Position numbers and translations under genes: made by a program. This document shows, piece after piece, positions 62,980 to 64,000 of a DNA stretch of 64,000 nucleotides (position 1 is the first letter of the stretch; the number at the start of each line of letters is the position of its first letter). The stretch is taken from the NCBI RefSeq assembly GCF_900604935.1, contig NZ_UWPC01000002.1:62001-126000 (forward strand), read 5' to 3'. The notes below the pieces were generated by a model. It did no database searches and had not been told where the DNA came from. It was given only the letters and a program-made list of their open reading frames with translations. Source of the stretch: Vaginisenegalia massiliensis. Its GTDB lineage: Bacteria; Bacillota; Bacilli; Lactobacillales; Aerococcaceae.

Positions 62980-63545
62980 AACAAAAGGAAACATGGTCTA
63001 TTAAAATTATGAAACATTTTTATGGCATTCAAGGACCTTTAGATGAATATCGCTATCAAGAAATTAACCGCATAGGTAATCAAGCTTTTATGTTTTTATG
63101 GGCTTATTTATTAATAGCTAACATGATGGCGGTCTTTGGCGCTCTCATTAATCCAGAAGTGACTTTATGGATTTATATTATGGTTAATAGTTTTGTGGTG
63201 ATCTTCGGCGTGTCGGTCTATATCATTTGGCAAAGCAAAAAGAGTCAAGTAACCGAATTTGAGCTAGAGGAAGTGAATCTACCAGCCATCAAAAAGAAAA
63301 TGATTCGGTCAACCTTGATCGGTAGTTTGTTATATGGGGGACTAATGTTTGTCTATAATGCCCTGATGGCCACTCATTTTGAACAAGAACACTCGTTTAC
63401 CGACTATTTGTTATCCGCTCATAATATTCGCGTGGGTCTCTTGCAAACTTTTTTCTTCGGTCTGTTAATGTTCTTGTTTCAAATTATTTATTTTAAGAAA
63501 AAGCAAAAAGTCGCCGAAAAGAGGGAGGAGATTGAACGTGACTAA
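62976..63545 (+). CDS. DUF3278 family membrane protein
   Basis: A 189-residue protein with about four hydrophobic segments (41-60, 66-88, 110-130, 150-172), fitting the DUF3278 family that regularly follows a short XRE regulator in streptococci and related bacteria. The function is unknown. ATG 62976 lies six bases after GGGAGG and overlaps the regulator stop by four bases; longer frame to 62913 would run inside the regulator gene. Overlaps the next small gene by eight bases. Confidence 0.82.
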   Translation: MKQKETWSIKIMKHFYGIQGPLDEYRYQEINRIGNQAFMFLWAYLLIANMMAVFGALINPEVTLWIYIMVNSFVVIFGVSVYIIWQSKKSQVTEFELEEVNLPAIKKKMIRSTLIGSLLYGGLMFVYNALMATHFEQEHSFTDYLLSAHNIRVGLLQTFFFGLLMFLFQIIYFKKKQKVAEKREEIERD

Positions 63546-63720
63546 AGAACATATCATGGGCTTAAAAGGAGTAGCCTTTTCCTTAATGGGTGTTTGTTTA
63601 GTTGAATATCTTTTAAGTCCGCCGCCTTTGTTCTATCTATCAATCGGCCTAAATCTTTGGGTCATCTCCCTTTGCTTACCGAGTGATGGGCGCTGGCGGC
63701 AATCAAATAAACTGAAATAA
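63538..63720 (+). CDS. small membrane protein
   Basis: A 60-residue protein with two hydrophobic segments (about 8-25 and 29-46) and a basic tail. GTG 63538 is seven bases after GGAGGAG; TTG 63532 is too close. It is the third gene of the XRE-DUF3278 operon, and partner function with DUF3278 is inferred only from that. Confidence 0.7.
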   Translation: MTKEHIMGLKGVAFSLMGVCLVEYLLSPPPLFYLSIGLNLWVISLCLPSDGRWRQSNKLK

Positions 63721-63774
63721 GCTTGAGTTGAACTCAGATTTGGAGAATAAGCAATCTTATTCTAAATAAAATAA

Positions 63775-63820
63775 CCGAATAGGCTGCCAGTTCTGTCTGA
63801 CGGTCTATTCGGCCTTTTTG
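63775..63820. terminator. terminator between convergent genes
   Basis: CCGAATAG pairs with CTATTCGG and is followed by CCTTTTTG on the plus strand; an AATAAAATAA tract before it gives a T-rich tail on the minus strand, so it serves the last gene as well. Confidence 0.8.
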
Positions 63821-63847
63821 TTTTAAGCTTAGTTTGGTTGGATTGTA

Positions 63848-64000
63848 TTATTTATTTTCCGCCGCTTCGGCGATATCTTTAAAGTGATCGACTTGATTGT
63901 AGGCTAGTAGATGGAATTGACCGTCCATATATTTTACGATAGAAGCGGAGGCATTCTTGAGCGGTTCGGCTTGTTTGAAGTCAGCTACTAAGCCATCTAG
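63848..64000 (-). CDS. C-terminal end of an unidentified gene (5' end outside window)
   Basis: An open minus-strand frame of 50 codons reaching the window edge and ending at TAA (63850-63848). It reads LDGLVADFKQAEPLKNASAS, then VKYMDGQFHLLAYNQVDHFKDIAEAAENK. Codon use and the shared terminator just beyond the stop support a real gene. I do not recognise the family from this part. Confidence 0.65.
   Translation of the reverse strand, partial: LDGLVADFKQAEPLKNASASIVKYMDGQFHLLAYNQVDHFKDIAEAAENK

Overview
The window is low-GC Firmicutes chromosome, most likely order Lactobacillales. This rests on gene order and family content (rpsD next to ezrA; mreBCD then rplU-prp-rpmA; a cysteine desulfurase, a DUF1831 gene and mnmA in a row; a T-box before valS), on Shine-Dalgarno sites of the AAGGAGG type, and on a tmRNA tag ending NNSFALAA. 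I would guess a family near Aerococcaceae or Carnobacteriaceae, but the sequence alone does not fix this.

Positions 1-36000 are mostly core chromosome: rpsD, ezrA, a cysteine desulfurase paired with thiI, tpx, a sirtuin, T-box-valS-folC-radC, a cold-shock gene, mreBCD, L21/Prp/L27, a MATE pump, ackA, pyrR, a two-component system divergent from an ABC transporter, brnQ, 6S RNA, rarA, a second cysteine desulfurase paired with mnmA, and recD2. Three large structured repeats of about 145-165 bp (26302-26461, 26503-26646, 36050-36216) sit in intergenic DNA behind operon ends.

Positions 36300-46100 hold an accessory type I restriction-modification locus. In order it has a tyrosine recombinase, two silent HsdS target-recognition modules on the minus strand, a 25-bp inverted repeat whose 39-bp core contains a candidate promoter, a single-module HsdS-like gene, hsdM, hsdS, hsdR and a GIY-YIG protein. 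All four full target-recognition modules are bordered by the same two short DNA sites in the same reading frame, and similarity stops abruptly outside them. This is what a recombinase-shuffled, specificity-switching system would look like, although the module layout is unusual because hsdM lies between the silent and expressed modules.

Positions 46100-52100 carry a second kinase-regulator-ABC-permease-permease module, paralogous to the one at 20990-26283 but collinear, followed by a CPBP protease gene. Positions 52200-58330 are AT-rich accessory DNA with secreted proteins, small membrane peptides and a frameshifted HicB gene. A 19-bp copy of the tmRNA 3' end at 55735-55753 marks a probable attachment site, so 55754-58327 looks like a small element inserted at ssrA. 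After ssrA comes a heterodimeric multidrug-type ABC exporter preceded by a short leader peptide and a terminator, which suggests translation-coupled attenuation. The window ends with an HTH-DUF3278-small membrane protein operon carrying a perfect palindromic operator, and the 3' end of an unidentified minus-strand gene.
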